Shown piece after piece: positions 33,700 through 46,529 of a DNA stretch of 64,000 nt. Within the stretch, counting starts at the first letter, position 1. Every line of letters starts with the position of its first letter. The DNA comes from Sweltsa coloradensis (Eukaryota > Arthropoda > Insecta > Plecoptera > Chloroperlidae). The position numbers and the translations under genes were made by a program. The DNA lies in assembly GCA_024449915.1 (NCBI GenBank), contig JAMZAV010000778.1, positions 596,501-660,500 of the forward strand, in the 5' to 3' direction. The notes under the pieces were generated by a model. It worked only from the letters and a program-made list of their open reading frames with translations, was not told the origin of the DNA and searched no databases.

Positions 33700-36600
33700 T
33701 GGGCACTGATAACTCTACTGTTGAGTGCCCTAAAACAACACTAACAACTACGAATATCGAATTATATGGTAAAAATCTTTAACTGTGTTCACATTTCTAC
33801 AATTTGTAACAAGAGAAAAATCAATGAGGTCAAGCATTTTATGGTCGTAGACCTACTTTTGTGACGTCATTTTACTGTCGTAGTAAACCAATCAGTATTT
33901 ATGGTGCAAATACAACGTAGTTATACTTGAGTGTCCATCTTGCTAAAAGTGGACGCCTGTTCAAATTGGAATCGTCATAAATAACGCAAATGTGAACGGA
34001 TTTATAACACCTAGCTCTCGCTCGCAATAGCAGTGATATAGTGAGAGGAACAGATGAAAGTGGAAGGCGTAAAGACAAGAAAATTACTATCTTCGAGTAA
34101 GAACCTCGTTGGAGACAGCATGGTCTCGACTGTAAGTTGTACGTTGGATACATCGAGTTGAAAAGTAAAGGGTTCGATACCCTTCGCAACAATCCTGACA
34201 ACTTTCTACGTGATTTGTATTATTGTCAGATGTTGGCAAGGACTTTTAGAAAGGCAGTGATCATTGTAGCTTTAAGTAATGGCCCCAAACGAGCCACTTT
34301 AGCACAAAATTATAGCACAAATCCTAATCCGTTAGTACGGAGATGTGATTAAAATATTTAAATCATAATATTAGTATAGATTCAACATCAATGGTCAACA
34401 ACAATTATAAAGTTAATCAATAACCCTAAAAAGTGGAGATATTACAAAAGCAAGCGAGTTGTAATAAATTTATATTCTTCACACTAATTTCACAGTTGTT
34501 ATGGATATCAGTAACAACTGCAGCCTACATGATTGGGTCAAAATTAGTATACAATTCAATTTTATCAATTTAATTTATTCCCACCATTACTACCCTCACC
34601 CCCATGGTGCATAAGTTTGCATGTTCTGAATTTATACAACACGAAATAGTATTGCCCTTAATTCAGCAGCTAACTGATTTAAGAATGCAGGTGTGTATTT
34701 TGGCACGCCGAAATAGTCTCATTATAACGATGCCAAGAGTGTCAAATGAAAACTGAATTAAATCACGATTAGCTAATATAATGCCGGGTTGCCAAACTTC
34801 CTCCTCGTTCGTTACGATAGGATGGGTGGTTTGACATCAGACAGCTACACCATGGAGTTATCTACATGTCAGGTTGTTTATGCACCAGCACTGGACTGGA
34901 CCCACACAAGATAACATATAGCCTCACGTGTAAATCACATTTGAATGTCAGTTACGTCATTGTACGCGCATTATTATAAGTAACCCATTTGTATGGTGAT
35001 GATGTGTGGCCTTAATGGAGTAATGGCAGCATAATAGTGTTGTTTTTTAAACCATTTTCAAGAGCGGTTAGGCCACTTTTTCACTTGGGTCTTTCCTACA
35101 CCATGCGAGTGACGGCGTGAAAAGTCAGTGACTGGATCTAGGCCTACATGAAATCCCTGATCTCAAAGCAAACAAAACAAGTGCAAGGACATGCAGCACG
35201 TTTAAAAGTAATTACTATTTTAAATATTGATTAGATCATAAAATTATTTATAGTAAAAATAGCCCAAGTCATTGGAGCTAATGCTTTCCACAAGTCAGCC
35301 TGAAAAGGTTAGTTGGAGTTGGACGAACATTTTCGGAGAGAGAAAACCAATTTCTTGGCTGCTGACCAAGCATTGTGGGTGACCACAAGGATCCAGTTCA
35401 TAAAAATATACAAAAATACATCTACAAATTCAACGAATTACAGTTGTTATATCAATGGTTTTGTAAAAACAAGGGCGGAATCCTTCAGAATTGATAGAGC
35501 TATGCCTAGATCTTTTATTATCGTATAATAACCAGTGTATCAATTTCCTGAAGGAAGACCTGTAAATATTATAATTATCAAGATAATGAATGTATAATTT
35601 CAATGGTATATATTTATTAAATCTGTTATATATTTATGAATGCAGTTATTTTGAGTTTAAGTATTAAAATAAAAAGGAAGAAAAAACTATAAACTAAATA
35701 CGATTATCACAATAGCCATCTCAACGTACATTTATGACATAAAATAAATACACAATTAAGCAAAAGTAGTAATTTGCTCTTTAAACTTATACACACACAA
35801 TACACACACTTATACACACTTATAATCACTGATTGATAAGAAATAACAACATCAATAAGGTAATTTTCTAATGTCAAACAATGATACAACGATTACGTTC
35901 ATATCATGCAGCAAGTAAACACTAAAGGCGTGTATTTCATCATGTCATGCACAAAACGTGATAGGTACATGTGTAAAACAAAAACTAATTTTGGAAAATT
36001 TTTGCTAAACCGGTAAACAAGTTTATTGAAAACACAGCATAACCTTAACAAAACTAAGGTTTTGTCTGTCCGTATTGACATTTTGTGAAACGATATCAAT
36101 CCTAAACGCAGTATTTTAAAATAATAATTTTAAATTAAATGAAACCCCGTCAGACGAATTTATGGGAACCAAAATGGTTGCTACCAGTTAAAAATACACT
36201 TATGCCATTTCATCTTTTTTATCAGTTGTGTAAACTAAGTAAGTTAACTATAGGAAGGCAACATAAAGAGCCAGGTCACGATCACGGATATTCCTAACCA
36301 GAGCAAATCACCAGATGCAAGCTAATTGCAAACAACAGCTATATTAATATGTATTTGTATTTATTTATGAGGAGGTAAGAGACGACAATTTTAGAATTCC
36401 TTGAAGAAAACTATAATTTTATATTGTTTTCTTCTGTTCTGCGTCTTAAACAACCAGGTGACTGGGTAGAGGTGACTTAGATACCTGATATGAATATAAA
36501 CCTCGTGTTTATATCTAATTATAGCTCCTGCACGTGTTAGCAACAGTGAAGTGCGCGGGCGGGTTTTGCATGGGATTAAAAACTTGTTTGTATAAAATCT

Positions 36601-36955
36601 TAATTACAGTATACCGATTATGTTTCGCTTTCATAATTAATTGATAAGATAATTTAATTCTTGTATAGCAATTCACCACTTTCAAAAACACAACTCTATT
36701 AACAAATAAAAATATATTAATTTAAAAAAGCGTTAAGTGAGCATTTAAAAAAAAAACGGACATCTCAGGGACAACCAAATTAATTATTTTGGCTGTTCTT
36801 AGTAACTTCCACATATAACTAGACCTATGTTTGTTTTTTCAGTGTATATTTTGTTCATAAGCTGGCAAGGAAAAAGCTCGCGAATGAGACAAATGTTGCA
36901 GGAAAGAAGGCTTCACGAGTGGACAGAACTTTCCATTGCGAGTACGAAGTGCACA
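33700..36955. other. AT-rich stretch without supported genes
   Basis: A tRNA-like box B (AGGGTTCGATACCCTTC, about 34167-34183) lies downstream of a GTAAGTTGTACGTTGG stretch; it is at best a relic. Otherwise nothing was recognised. Confidence 0.3.
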
Positions 36956-37030
36956 TAAAAATAGAACGGGGCCCAAAATCGAACCTTGGGGAACGCCAGC
37001 GTTGACCCATCGTGTACAACTTAAAAACTT
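36956..37030 (-). pseudogene. Non-LTR retrotransposon (LINE) reverse transcriptase fragment, RT motif B region
   Basis: Twenty-five codons on the minus strand end AGVPQGSILGPVLFL. This is the highly conserved GVPQGSxLGPxLF motif of LINE reverse transcriptases, and the residues before it (SCTRWVNAG) also fit. Upstream there is a stop three codons before this stretch, and downstream the frame diverges at once (no INDL or YADD follows). It is therefore a dead fragment. The LINE clade cannot be named from so little. Confidence 0.65.
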
Positions 37031-37119
37031 ATTTTCTCATGATAGGAGTACTACAATTATATAACAAAGTAAGTTAAATCTGTAATACCAACACACAATG
37101 GGCCAACGAACTACAACGA

Positions 37120-37214
37120 GCTAGCTGAATTAGTGCTAAATTAGTAGCTAGCTAAATTAGTGCTAGATTAGTAGCTAGCTAAATAAGTGCTAAATTAGTA
37201 GCTAGCTAAATTAG
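37120..37214. repeat. 27-bp tandem array, about 3.5 units
   Basis: Units of GCTAGCTAAATTAGTGCTAA then ATTAGTA repeat with single changes. Each unit begins with the 8-bp palindrome AGCTAGCT. A poly-T run follows at 37216. Confidence 0.95.
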
Positions 37215-37229
37215 TTTTTTTTTTTGTGA

Positions 37230-40200
37230 TTTAGGCCTCCTGGACACATAATGACAGTTACCCAATAAAAACTTACTTGTCATTGAAGTCTATCGTAATT
37301 CAAGTTCACGCAAGAGAATATCACATTAATCAAAGTCACGAGTTACAAGACTCGCTCTAACACGTGCCTCAGTAATCTAGGCTTTGATGAGAACTTATAA
37401 ATACATTTCCTTTATGTAGTTATACGGTAGAATACAACATTACTGTCATATTTACATTAATGAATCTTAAAATAAAAGATATGATACAAGTACCGGTATA
37501 TAATAAAAACAAGTACACAACACATATTCTATTAACACGTGCTATAAAACAATATTAACAATAAATGTGAAATGAAAGTTGATAAGATTTATGCATCATG
37601 AGGTGAATATTAAAACATTGTTCCGCTTCAATAAGCTCTTCAGACAGAATTAGATAATTCTTTGATGCAAACAGTAAAAATTATGGTTTACGAGTGTACA
37701 TCATAATCATTGTTAGAAAAAAGGTGAATATAACTCAATTAAAACTATATATAACGGGTATAAATCAATTGAAAGCTACTTGCAGAGCCCATGCATGGCG
37801 GTTAAAAGAAGTGGATATAAAACGGATCATTAACACATCAACACCATCAGAGCGGGAATTCAACCTCCTGAGACAGCGACGAAAATATACCTCAAAACCA
37901 CCCGAGGGCATAAGAACAGGTTCCACGTGTTTTGCATAGTTACTAAAAGACTATTTTAAATGTCGATCGGTAAATATTTCTTGACGGGAACAAGTTATAA
38001 AGAAATCAACAGTGTTTAGTCCGCGCGCCTTTACTTTCGGCCGCTGTTTACACGACAATGGCTTACGGCTTAATCGTGCACGTCGTATCAGATAGAAACA
38101 CCTTCAAAGAATATGCTAATTATACACGCGCATACGGAAAGTCCGCGAATCGAGCACGCATAGGGTTTTCCGCCACTTTTTATTTTCAACATATCAGAAG
38201 TTTTAATAGATGTGTTTATAAACGGGAGCCCTGTAAATTATAAACTGGTTCCGATTTAACCAAATATGGATAAATAATTGGATAATTTACTATCGGCAAT
38301 TCGTATTATTAATTATACCCGCGTCCTTGCTAGAAAGACCTTATGTAGTGCACGTGTTTTCTTAGTTGGAGAGTATAGGCTTGTGTTTGTAATATCGCTA
38401 ATGTGGAAAGAGGCAGGTATTTGGAGCAAAAATTAAATATACACAGCTAAACAACTAAAATTATTATTAGTTTCCACATCAATTCACCGCTTTGGGGCAA
38501 AACAAAACCGTCATTACGTTTCACCACAATACCTGCCTCTATATTCAAATCTATGTTTTAATATTGTTACCATCAACTGCAAGTCATTCTGAGTTCCAAG
38601 AATCCCAAAAATATTCAAGGAGCAAAAGATATACTATACACCCTTCAAATAATTTTGAACCGTTTTCACAACGAATTATTTGTCATCACTTTTGAGTGTA
38701 AAAAAATAAGGTTGTTTTTATTTTCACTATATAAATGCCTCTGCGTATGGATTTGAACACCTACTAATATTGTAAAGTTTGAAGTTACTACATGTAAATA
38801 TAACAAGCATTTCCGGTTGTTATAACAGTCATAATATGACAGGTTGTACTTTGTAATCGATTGTATTATTGTATTTATTCATTTGGTAGAAGTTCAAATG
38901 GTCTTCAGCTATGATCTTATACTTATTTTATTTTATAACATTACTGTGACCCACTGATAAGCCTTCGAGCTTAGTGAGATAAGGTATGCTTTGTGTGTAC
39001 TCAATGTTTTGCTATAATTGTTTTTTAACTTGACAAGTAGGCTAACTTTAAACTTAACATAGCTGACCAACAAAATCATGTTTTCCTCTGTGACTATGAC
39101 GTGTATTCCATAAGGAGTTTGAGTGTTTTAGTATGGCTTAGAAGAAGAAAATATGTCCTCAAGACGAAGGTTGTGCTGGTGCTCTGTTATTTAGTGCTAT
39201 AGCATCTGGGTTCGAGTCCCAGTTAGAGAAGTCTGTGATTGTAATTTCCATCAAATAGGATTTAAAAAGAAATCAAGAATGGTTACAATTAAATATCAGT
39301 GTGAAATGTAACTGACCAACGATTACAATATTTCTCACATCACTGTGTAGTTTTCTATTGTGAGCATCACCACAATCAAGAGAGCTCAAATCATACAGTG
39401 TGGAAGCCAAAGGTTCTGAGTTCGAGGAATTTCATGACAACCACAACCACATCACATAATTACCCCAAGGCTAAATTGAGCGTAAACTCAATGCAATTAT
39501 TTACGTTACCCATAAATCCGTTTCTAATTGCTTTTATTTATTATTCAATCTGTGCGGTCTTATATCAGAACAGGATGAAATGTGGTTACCTCGAGCTACT
39601 GTCAATACTTCAATGGATGAATTCCAAATAGGAACAAATACAAACGAGTTATCTGAGGGAAATACCGACGGTATTTGCCGCTTTGAACACAGAGGAAAGT
39701 TCCAAAGTGTTGTAGTTAAATAGCGTAACATCCAGAGATCGTTTAACTATGTATAAATAATGAAGCCACAACTGGTTTTTAATTATATGCAACTTAAACA
39801 AATGGAATATTTTTATAGCGTTACTGAAAACCCCGCACTTCGTAGTAAACGCATCCACGCGCGGGTTTTTCATGTGACGTTATTGCAACACACGTGGGAA
39901 GATTTTGAACTAGAAACTATTGTTGTCTAGCACAGAGCGGTGAATAAGAGAAGACAATTACAGAGCGATCAAGAGAGAAGTCAATGCTCGTCGCAATGAA
40001 TATTATTATAACTTACAAAATAACATGCATATTACACAATGTTGAATAAACAATACGAAAAATAGTTTTGTAAATTCAAGTTAATAAGGTAGGCAACGAA
40101 AAAAACAATGCACTCAAAACATTCAACATGTTAAAACAACATGTTGACAAACTCAAGATCAATATCGAAAGACAACCATCGATAATTATCGGTTTGCTGA

Positions 40201-40328
40201 AGGTTGTTAATCTAAACAAAATATCTGACGTTTCCCTGATTGAGAGTCTACTGGGAGAAAGAAGTGGGACATTTTTATTTGTTTTAAATTTATTATTATT
40301 AAATGATTATTGAAACATAATTACAATC
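37230..40328. other. AT-rich stretch without supported genes
   Basis: A box B-like GGGTTCGAGTCCCAG at about 39209-39223 (plus strand) is probably a tRNA-derived relic. The short frame at 38058-38243 has no recognisable domain. Confidence 0.3.
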
Positions 40329-40416
40329 GTTAAAATGAAATTATTTGGACGTGCACTGTTCTTAAAGAAATATTGGTATAATTTAACAGTGTACGTCCAA
40401 ATAATTTCATTTTAAC
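40329..40416. repeat. Near-perfect 32-bp stem hairpin with 24-nt loop
   Basis: The arms GTTAAAATGAAATTATTTGG... (40329-40360) and ...CCAAATAATTTCATTTTAAC (40385-40416) pair at 31 of 32 positions around a 24-nt loop. AATC precedes the left end and also follows the right end. The geometry fits a very small MITE. A microRNA-like precursor is possible, but near-perfect pairing without bulges favours the MITE. Confidence 0.85.
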
Positions 40417-40419
40417 AAT

Positions 40420-42235
40420 CAATTTACCTGTTCTACTCGTTTCAATTTATAATAATTACAATCATTGTGAATATCACAACGAGCATAGCGTTTAAAACAG
40501 AGTTGTGTGTGATATCCCCAAAAAATAATCGGGGTACCAAATAGGTACAACCGTACAAACGATCCACGATACAGAATACATTGTTGAAATAGCAAGGTTT
40601 CAGAGTGAAACTTCGCTGAAAGTAAGATATCGAATCAGAAAATAACTACATTGATTAATTGCTATTACATTGAGACTTGAGAGTGAATTAATTGCCTATT
40701 GTTTCGGCTTATCTAAATTTATCACTAGATTTGACCATAATATTCTAAAAATATCGTTTACCAATATTGGTTTAATGACCTATTGTTAATTGTACGGCAA
40801 TTTGTGGTACTATTTAAACATGGAGATAAGTAAGAGTTGTGAGATGAAGATCGAAACGGAACTATATGGTTTATAAATTAGAAGATCGAGATAATTTACA
40901 CAAGACTGTAATTTCGTTTCGTCAGAATAATTTCTCGGGCACATCCTCGGTTACCAAACATTGTGTTTGTGTTCACAAGTAAAGAAAACACCCGGATGTT
41001 GGCTGGCTCACAATGTGTGCATTACAACACGTGGCTTGCCTCACGACACGTTCACAATGGCGGCCTGCATAAATCAATATTCTTAACCAAATTTGTACAG
41101 TCACAATGTAATGATCGTGACAGCTAGCGAGCAATTGAATTATGTGTCGCCCACGATATTATTTATTAATGTAGTGCTAATATGTATGTAAGATAACCTG
41201 GGTATATTTTAAACTTGAATTACTTTTTATTAACTCCCATATCAACATACGTGATAGGAATGAAAATATATTGCCGCCATTTTGATTACATACCTGCATC
41301 ACAAGTTGTTAATACCTGATTAGTTCTGGAGTGAAATTGGAGAAAGCCTACGTTTCGGAAGCATTTTTTTATATAATCTTCGTCTAAGCACACATTGTGG
41401 AAAAATGTTGTTTCAATGTGGGACAGTTTGCGAGTTAAAAACAAGAAATCGCGTTTTTACGGTTTCGAAAATTCGAAACTTTTAATATTTAAATATCATA
41501 TGGTTACTATGAATTAATATGTCAATTTATCTATGGATAAATAAACGAAAACCCTTCTCGATTTGTTTCGCGATTTGGTATATTGTAACTATTTTCGCCT
41601 GTTGATTCATAGTTTTAAGCCAAAGTTTAAAATTTTTTTCGTGTCAATTAATGAATTGACGTGAAATGTATGCGTTTGACTCAAAACAGTTCCACAAATA
41701 ATTATACCTTAAACGGGACTCGAACCCACTTTCTTTGGTTGCTAATTACTCTTACTTGCTGGATGTACTCAGACAAAGTGGGTTATAAAAAACATGACAA
41801 AGAGCCTATAAAAGTTAATAGTTTTCTCAAGTATGTTAATTGTAAGGTCGTTCTCAAAATACTTTAGCAAATTATATGGGTACACTTAAAACGTTAAGTG
41901 GTAAATAAGTACCGACTTCCGAGGCGTAATAACGAGAGACGCAGTGGAGATCTTCACATAAAGACACCGAAGAACAACAAGAGAGCTGTGGTTTTATGAT
42001 TGGATTGTTCGAACTACCGATCAGTTGTAAGCGAGTGAAATTGAGTCTGTGAACGATTTTGTCCAATTTTCGATTTAATTTACTTATTTGACCTTATTTT
42101 TTTTCAAGCGGATCTCTCTCACATGTTGTTAATAAAGAATTAATTGCATAATATACACATGCATACCAATGTCAATTTGATCGAAAACACAGAATGTTTT
42201 TAAAATTAATAAACTAATAATATTTGCAATAATAA
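40420..42235. other. AT-rich stretch without supported genes
   Basis: A minus-strand box B-like GTGGGTTCGAGTCCCG (about 41717-41732) is a likely tRNA-derived relic. No gene seen. Confidence 0.3.
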
Positions 42236-42239
42236 ATTG

Positions 42240-42375
42240 CGTGTTAGTTTCACGTGCTTCAGCAAGGCTCTTCGCGGCACGAGATTTCTACATAGAATTT
42301 AAGTGTTTTAGCAAAATATTTGCTAGCGTCGACGCCGTTTCTTATTGTTCAGTGTAACAAGGATAAACAATAAGA
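42240..42375 (-). repeat. Dispersed repeat with Lys/Arg-rich frame (copy 2)
   Basis: Partner of 3768-3905. The Lys/Arg-rich frame is interrupted by a TAG and a shift after KKRRRR, while the downstream SLAEAR-like part is still readable. Copy 1 is open through the same region. Confidence 0.6.
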
Positions 42376-43080
42376 TGTAAATTTTTAAAAATAGGAGAGG
42401 TCTACTTTAAGCAAACATTATTTCAGATTTTAATTTTCCAATTTTGAACATTAACTGAAAGAACAGCAATATTCAAAATAACAAATAATTGTTTTAGGAT
42501 ACATTTTGACAATCTTAGACAAACCTTAAAAAATACTAAATTAATGGATAGTGTTAGTGTTCATTATGATTCTAATTTGAGATTTCAATTTATTTTTATC
42601 TTGTTTATCTTGTTCAAGCCGGACTGTGCAAGTCTTAATTAATCTTTGCGTAACAACTATGCGGCTTGTTGTGTGTGAGTTGGCATTAAAATACTTGCGT
42701 TAAAAATACCTGGGCGAGCATCCGGACGAACTGTAGCGGGGCCTTTGAAGAGAACTAAGACGGTAAGTTTTATGAGAGGTGGATTCTGCGAAGTATAGCA
42801 TTAAGTATGTTAATTGCTTTTTACGTTATCACAGCTTGGTTATTAAGATAAAGCTGGACATTAAAAAATAAAATATATATTAAGAATGTTTCAAATCTAG
42901 CGAATAACCAGTTTAAATTGAGACACAAGGTAGTAGGTACGATGAAATAAGAAAAGCAGTAAAATATAAATAACAAAAACTAGTGACAAAACGTTTATAT
43001 CACTTCTGGGTTCTGACATAGGTTCATGATGAATAGAAGAGAAATTCGCTATAAATATTAATAATAATAAATATAAATAA
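42376..43080. other. AT-rich stretch; one strong donor-like site
   Basis: A consensus donor (ACG|GTAAGTTTT, about 42760) follows a GC-richer 70 bp. No matching exon frame or acceptor could be supported. Confidence 0.25.
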
Positions 43081-43219
43081 TGATAACAATTGTCGTAAAA
43101 GTTTGCCCCAACTGGGGATCGAACCCAAACCTTTGACTTTGGTGGATCATCGATAAGGTTATTTAGAGGTTCTGGGTTCGATCCCCAGTAGGGGCAAACT
43201 TTTAATACAATTGATATCA
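43081..43219. mobile_element. Palindrome made of two facing tRNA 3' halves
   Basis: The arms of about 54 bp (43081-43134 and 43166-43219) run TGATAxCAATTGT...AAAAGTTTGCCCC...CTGGGGATCGAACCC. Each arm holds a box B / T-arm in opposite orientation (GGGTTCGATCCCCAG on plus at the right arm), plus an acceptor-like GGGGCAAAC. The loop is about 30 bp and carries GATCATCGAT. It looks like a foldback formed from a tRNA-derived end. Confidence 0.8.
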
Positions 43220-43224
43220 TTCAA

Positions 43225-44270
43225 TAATAATGTCCTTAAAGCGGGCTTGTATGTTTTCAAATATAATAAATGCAATTGAGCGTAAAATTGAAATCGAAAT
43301 TTATATACATTTTATTGGAGTGATAGCAGGCCTAGTCTACGTAACTCAAATAAATAATTTGAAGGATATCCTGAGAGATAAAATACTTGACCTATAAAAG
43401 ATATTTTGAACCTAATCTTTTATGAACAAAGTAAGTTCAATGTCTGATTGTTTATATGAGCGGAATACATTCTAAGTTAAAAAAACATTGAGCTCAATGA
43501 AACATCAAGAGATAATAGATACACTGGCTTGTCAACTACAAACTTAGTTGCTATGGTAACTGATTCGTTGCCATCACTTTTTGTTAGAAGCGCAGTTATT
43601 TTCATGGGTACGTTCATTTTAACAGACACATGTACGGGAGTACCCATAATAGGGAGCGAAGCTTCTTAAGCAACAGATGGTCGAAGAAAACATACCAACC
43701 CTCGGTCTGGATGATAGTAAGATACAAAATAAGCTCTTGTCGTGGGTTTGATTCAAAAGGAATAGAGCTTTGTCGGTTGCCGCTGATATGGGCTAGTTAA
43801 GGGGGGCGGAAGTAGATTTATTTCAGGTTTAGGATCGGATTATGCCGGATTTTTTAATTAATGAATAATAAAGGTGACAATTATATTTTTATTTAGTTGA
43901 ACGATTTTATATTAAGGAATGGGTTTTATTTTCCATGAATTATGACAACAAACTCAGGTATTGTAAAAAGTTTCACAGATTCTGTAAATATTTGAACCAT
44001 AGATGGTGTTAGTAAGGGGGAATGCACTTCTTTACGACCTGAAAGTTCACGAAAGTCATGACCAAAATTTTTGTGAACCACGACAAGCAGCTAAGTTTGT
44101 GATCTTAATACATCAACGGCGGTGAAACATACAATAAAACGTTCAAATCTTTTTGATTCGAACCTCTTGTTGGTGGACGGTAGCCGGAGTTAAAGAGTGA
44201 GAAAAACAAAAATACTTTTTGTTCGTGGATTGAAATTATGATGATGAGGTGCCAAATAAGATAAGTTAAA
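43225..44270. other. AT-rich stretch without supported genes
   Basis: Nothing recognised. Confidence 0.3.
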
Positions 44271-44274
44271 TTCT

Positions 44275-44445
44275 GGTGACGCTAGCCCAAATCATGGTCA
44301 GGGTCACCAAAGAACATTATGTATCATCCTTGTTGATGGGCAATGACAACAAAAGAATACGCATGTCATAGTAGGTCTTGTTCGGTTTTTATCGTGAGAC
44401 GTGACACATCCTAGGACACATCGGACGGACAGACTTAAAAGTGAT
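44275..44445 (-). repeat. Dispersed repeat family A, copy 3 (inverted)
   Basis: On the minus strand the order is GTCTGTCCGTCCGATGTGTC, CACGTCTCACGATAAAAACC, GAACAAGACC, TTTTGTTGTCATTGCC, AACAAGGATG and TTTGGTGACCCTGACCATGA. It ends GGGCTAGCGTCACCAG. Confidence 0.75.
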
Positions 44446-44734
44446 GCTTAGTGGGAGCTTCTCGCTAAAATTGTATTTAAAAAACTTTTAATTTTACTTA
44501 TAATGTTCTAAAAGAATCTGTTGGCCTACAATAAAATACCTCCATGGCTGTGTCCCGTTAGTTGGAGCTATAGTCGCTTCGAGCCAGCACTCCTGTGGTG
44601 ACTAATATAATATATCTTCTTCCTACACTCCCACTCACGCCCGGTCCACACAACCTGTCCTACAATGTATTAATATTCACATTCGTCTTCTCAATTAATC
44701 TGTAAATTGTGTACAGTCTACAAATAAAATCTGT

Positions 44735-44775
44735 TCCAGCCTGGGATTGAACCCAGGTCTCCCCTATTAGGGTGT
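44735..44775 (-). repeat. tRNA-like T-arm relic next to SINE
   Basis: The minus strand carries ACCTGGGTTCAATCCCAGG, a perfect T-stem with a box B. It lies just left of the SINE at 44790. Not enough remains for a tRNA call. Confidence 0.4.
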
Positions 44776-44789
44776 ATTAATTTGTGAGG

Positions 44790-45215
44790 CTCGTTGGTCT
44801 TGTGGTTAGCGTCTCTGCTTCCAATGCAGAAGGTCCAGGGTTCGATTCCCGCTATAGGCAGAAGTCTTTTGACTTCTGATGTGGACACAAGTTATCAGTT
44901 CTTGACTTATACGAACATGTAAACGGTGACTTTGGAGCCGTCCTAGCAACGAGGCACATTATAACTTCTAAGGTTGCTCCAAATTTACCTTGTTGATTAG
45001 GGGGCTGTACGCGGGTGTAATCGTGTCCAGCTTGATTGATCGGCGTTTCTTCTTAAATATGCCGGTCTCTAGTTGGTCATTGTTCGCTCGCCGATAGCGT
45101 CGGCTTCTACAGGGTTGGCTTGGTCTGCTTTAAATTTAATGTCCCCCATTGATAATCTGTTGTGTGGCTGAGTGGGTAAAATCTAAATACGATTTTTTTT
45201 TTTTTTATTTAATAC
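44790..45215 (+). mobile_element. tRNA-derived SINE (family 1), the most complete copy
   Basis: The head reads GGCTCGTTGGTCTTGTGGTT, then an anticodon-like arm with TCTGCTTCCAATGCAGA (loop centre CCA), then box B in GGGTTCGATTCCC. The body has GACTTCTGATGT, GGAGCCGTCCTAGCAACGAG, TGTACGCGGGTGTAATCGTG, TCGGTCTCTAGTTGGTCATTG and GGCTTGGTCTGCTTTAAATT. The tail has ATGTCCCCC and GGCTGAGTGGGTAAAATC, ending in a 15-base T run and TTTATT. The CCA loop resembles a tRNA-Trp, but the head is too diverged to be sure. Transcription would use the internal A and B boxes. Confidence 0.9.
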
Positions 45216-45219
45216 TCAA

Positions 45220-46430
45220 AAATCAACTACACCCACGAATGATCATGGCTAGACTATATTTACGTCTTCAAATTACGCAATAATTATTAAATAACATTTC
45301 ATCCAATTATACGCTCCCAAAGGCTTCAACACACCAACGTTGCATAACACATTCTATTTATGTCGATCGAAACCCTATCAGTATTGTTTTACCTTCACTC
45401 ATTAGATCATAGTTTTGTCATTATAATATTGCCCACTTCAAAATAGCCAACCGGATCTAACGCTTGGGCATTTGACTGACCACAAATTATTGTATTAGTT
45501 ATTTCTTATACATTTCCAAAACAATTAACGAAAATGAATATGGTCAGGGGATAGAACTTTCATGATACATATTGTGATGTATGATATCTAAGAAAAATAT
45601 TTTTTGTGAGGTAGATTTGGATAGGGCCTAGGCATATTGTTTTAGTAGGGACTGTAGTAAGTTAGGAAGCCATAGAGAGAATTGTCGAGGGGAGTAATAA
45701 GAACATTGATTTTCGCGGACATAAAGATAATTGCGAATTTTCGAACTACGTTCAGTTGAGATGGAATAATTATAAGAACGCACGAAATTGATCGCGTATT
45801 TTATCAAATTTTAACCTTATTAGTAAAACTTCGTGATCAAAACCCACTATTTATTTTCTGGCCCAGATTGTCTTGTTTTCTCTTTTAACTAAAATGATCC
45901 ACAAACGCTTTAATCGAGGTCTTATATATGCGATTATATTTACCTGATTTTGGTAAAATAGTACACAAGAAAAAGTGTTGCAGTAGGCGTTACAGTGCCT
46001 GTATGGCCTCGATTCATGTGAGAAGTGTGTTCGAGTCGGGAAAGTCACGTGATCTAAACTCTAGTGTCACCTCATACAAGAGTGCAGCCTCACCAAGCAA
46101 ATATTTTGCCATGTGTAGTATGGAAATGACCTTAAAATGATTCGCAATGTAAATTGCTTACCTACCGAAAAGTGAGTCCATGTAAACATTTGAATGGCCG
46201 TGACAAAACGGACCCAAGAATTTCACAAACTAGTTTTTTGACACACTAATAATTATATGCTGAGTTTTAACGACAGCTGTTTTATCGGTGGACGTTGTAG
46301 CTCAGTAAAATTAGAAATGATTTTCTACAAATACCGTTACAAAGTAGTTTTACAATTGTTTTTTCCCGTGAAACAAATCCAACCGGCTTTTCTCAACCAG
46401 CAATAAAAGCTGTTTTTCTTCAGGTCTAAA
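45220..46430. other. AT-rich stretch without supported genes
   Basis: Nothing recognised. The frame at 45928-46140 has no domain. Confidence 0.3.
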
Positions 46431-46432
46431 AC

Positions 46433-46444
46433 AATTTTTAAATT
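46433..46444. repeat. 12-bp target-site duplication, left
   Basis: AATTTTTAAATT, identical to 48631-48642. The pair brackets the whole inverted Penelope-like composite. Confidence 0.75.
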
Positions 46445-46529
46445 AAAACTTGTCGTAGGCTTTCACGGCCCGAGTCAATAATAAAACTTGGCTGTCGGGA
46501 TACGCCGTGTCGATTGTCATTAAAATGCT

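Noticed and set aside
42700..42775. Exon ending at the strong GTAAGT donor
   Set aside because: No acceptor, conserved frame or motif could be found for the upstream segment.
44790..44865. Functional tRNA (CCA loop)
   Set aside because: The head is fused to a SINE body and tail found in four places. The acceptor stem is not complementary.
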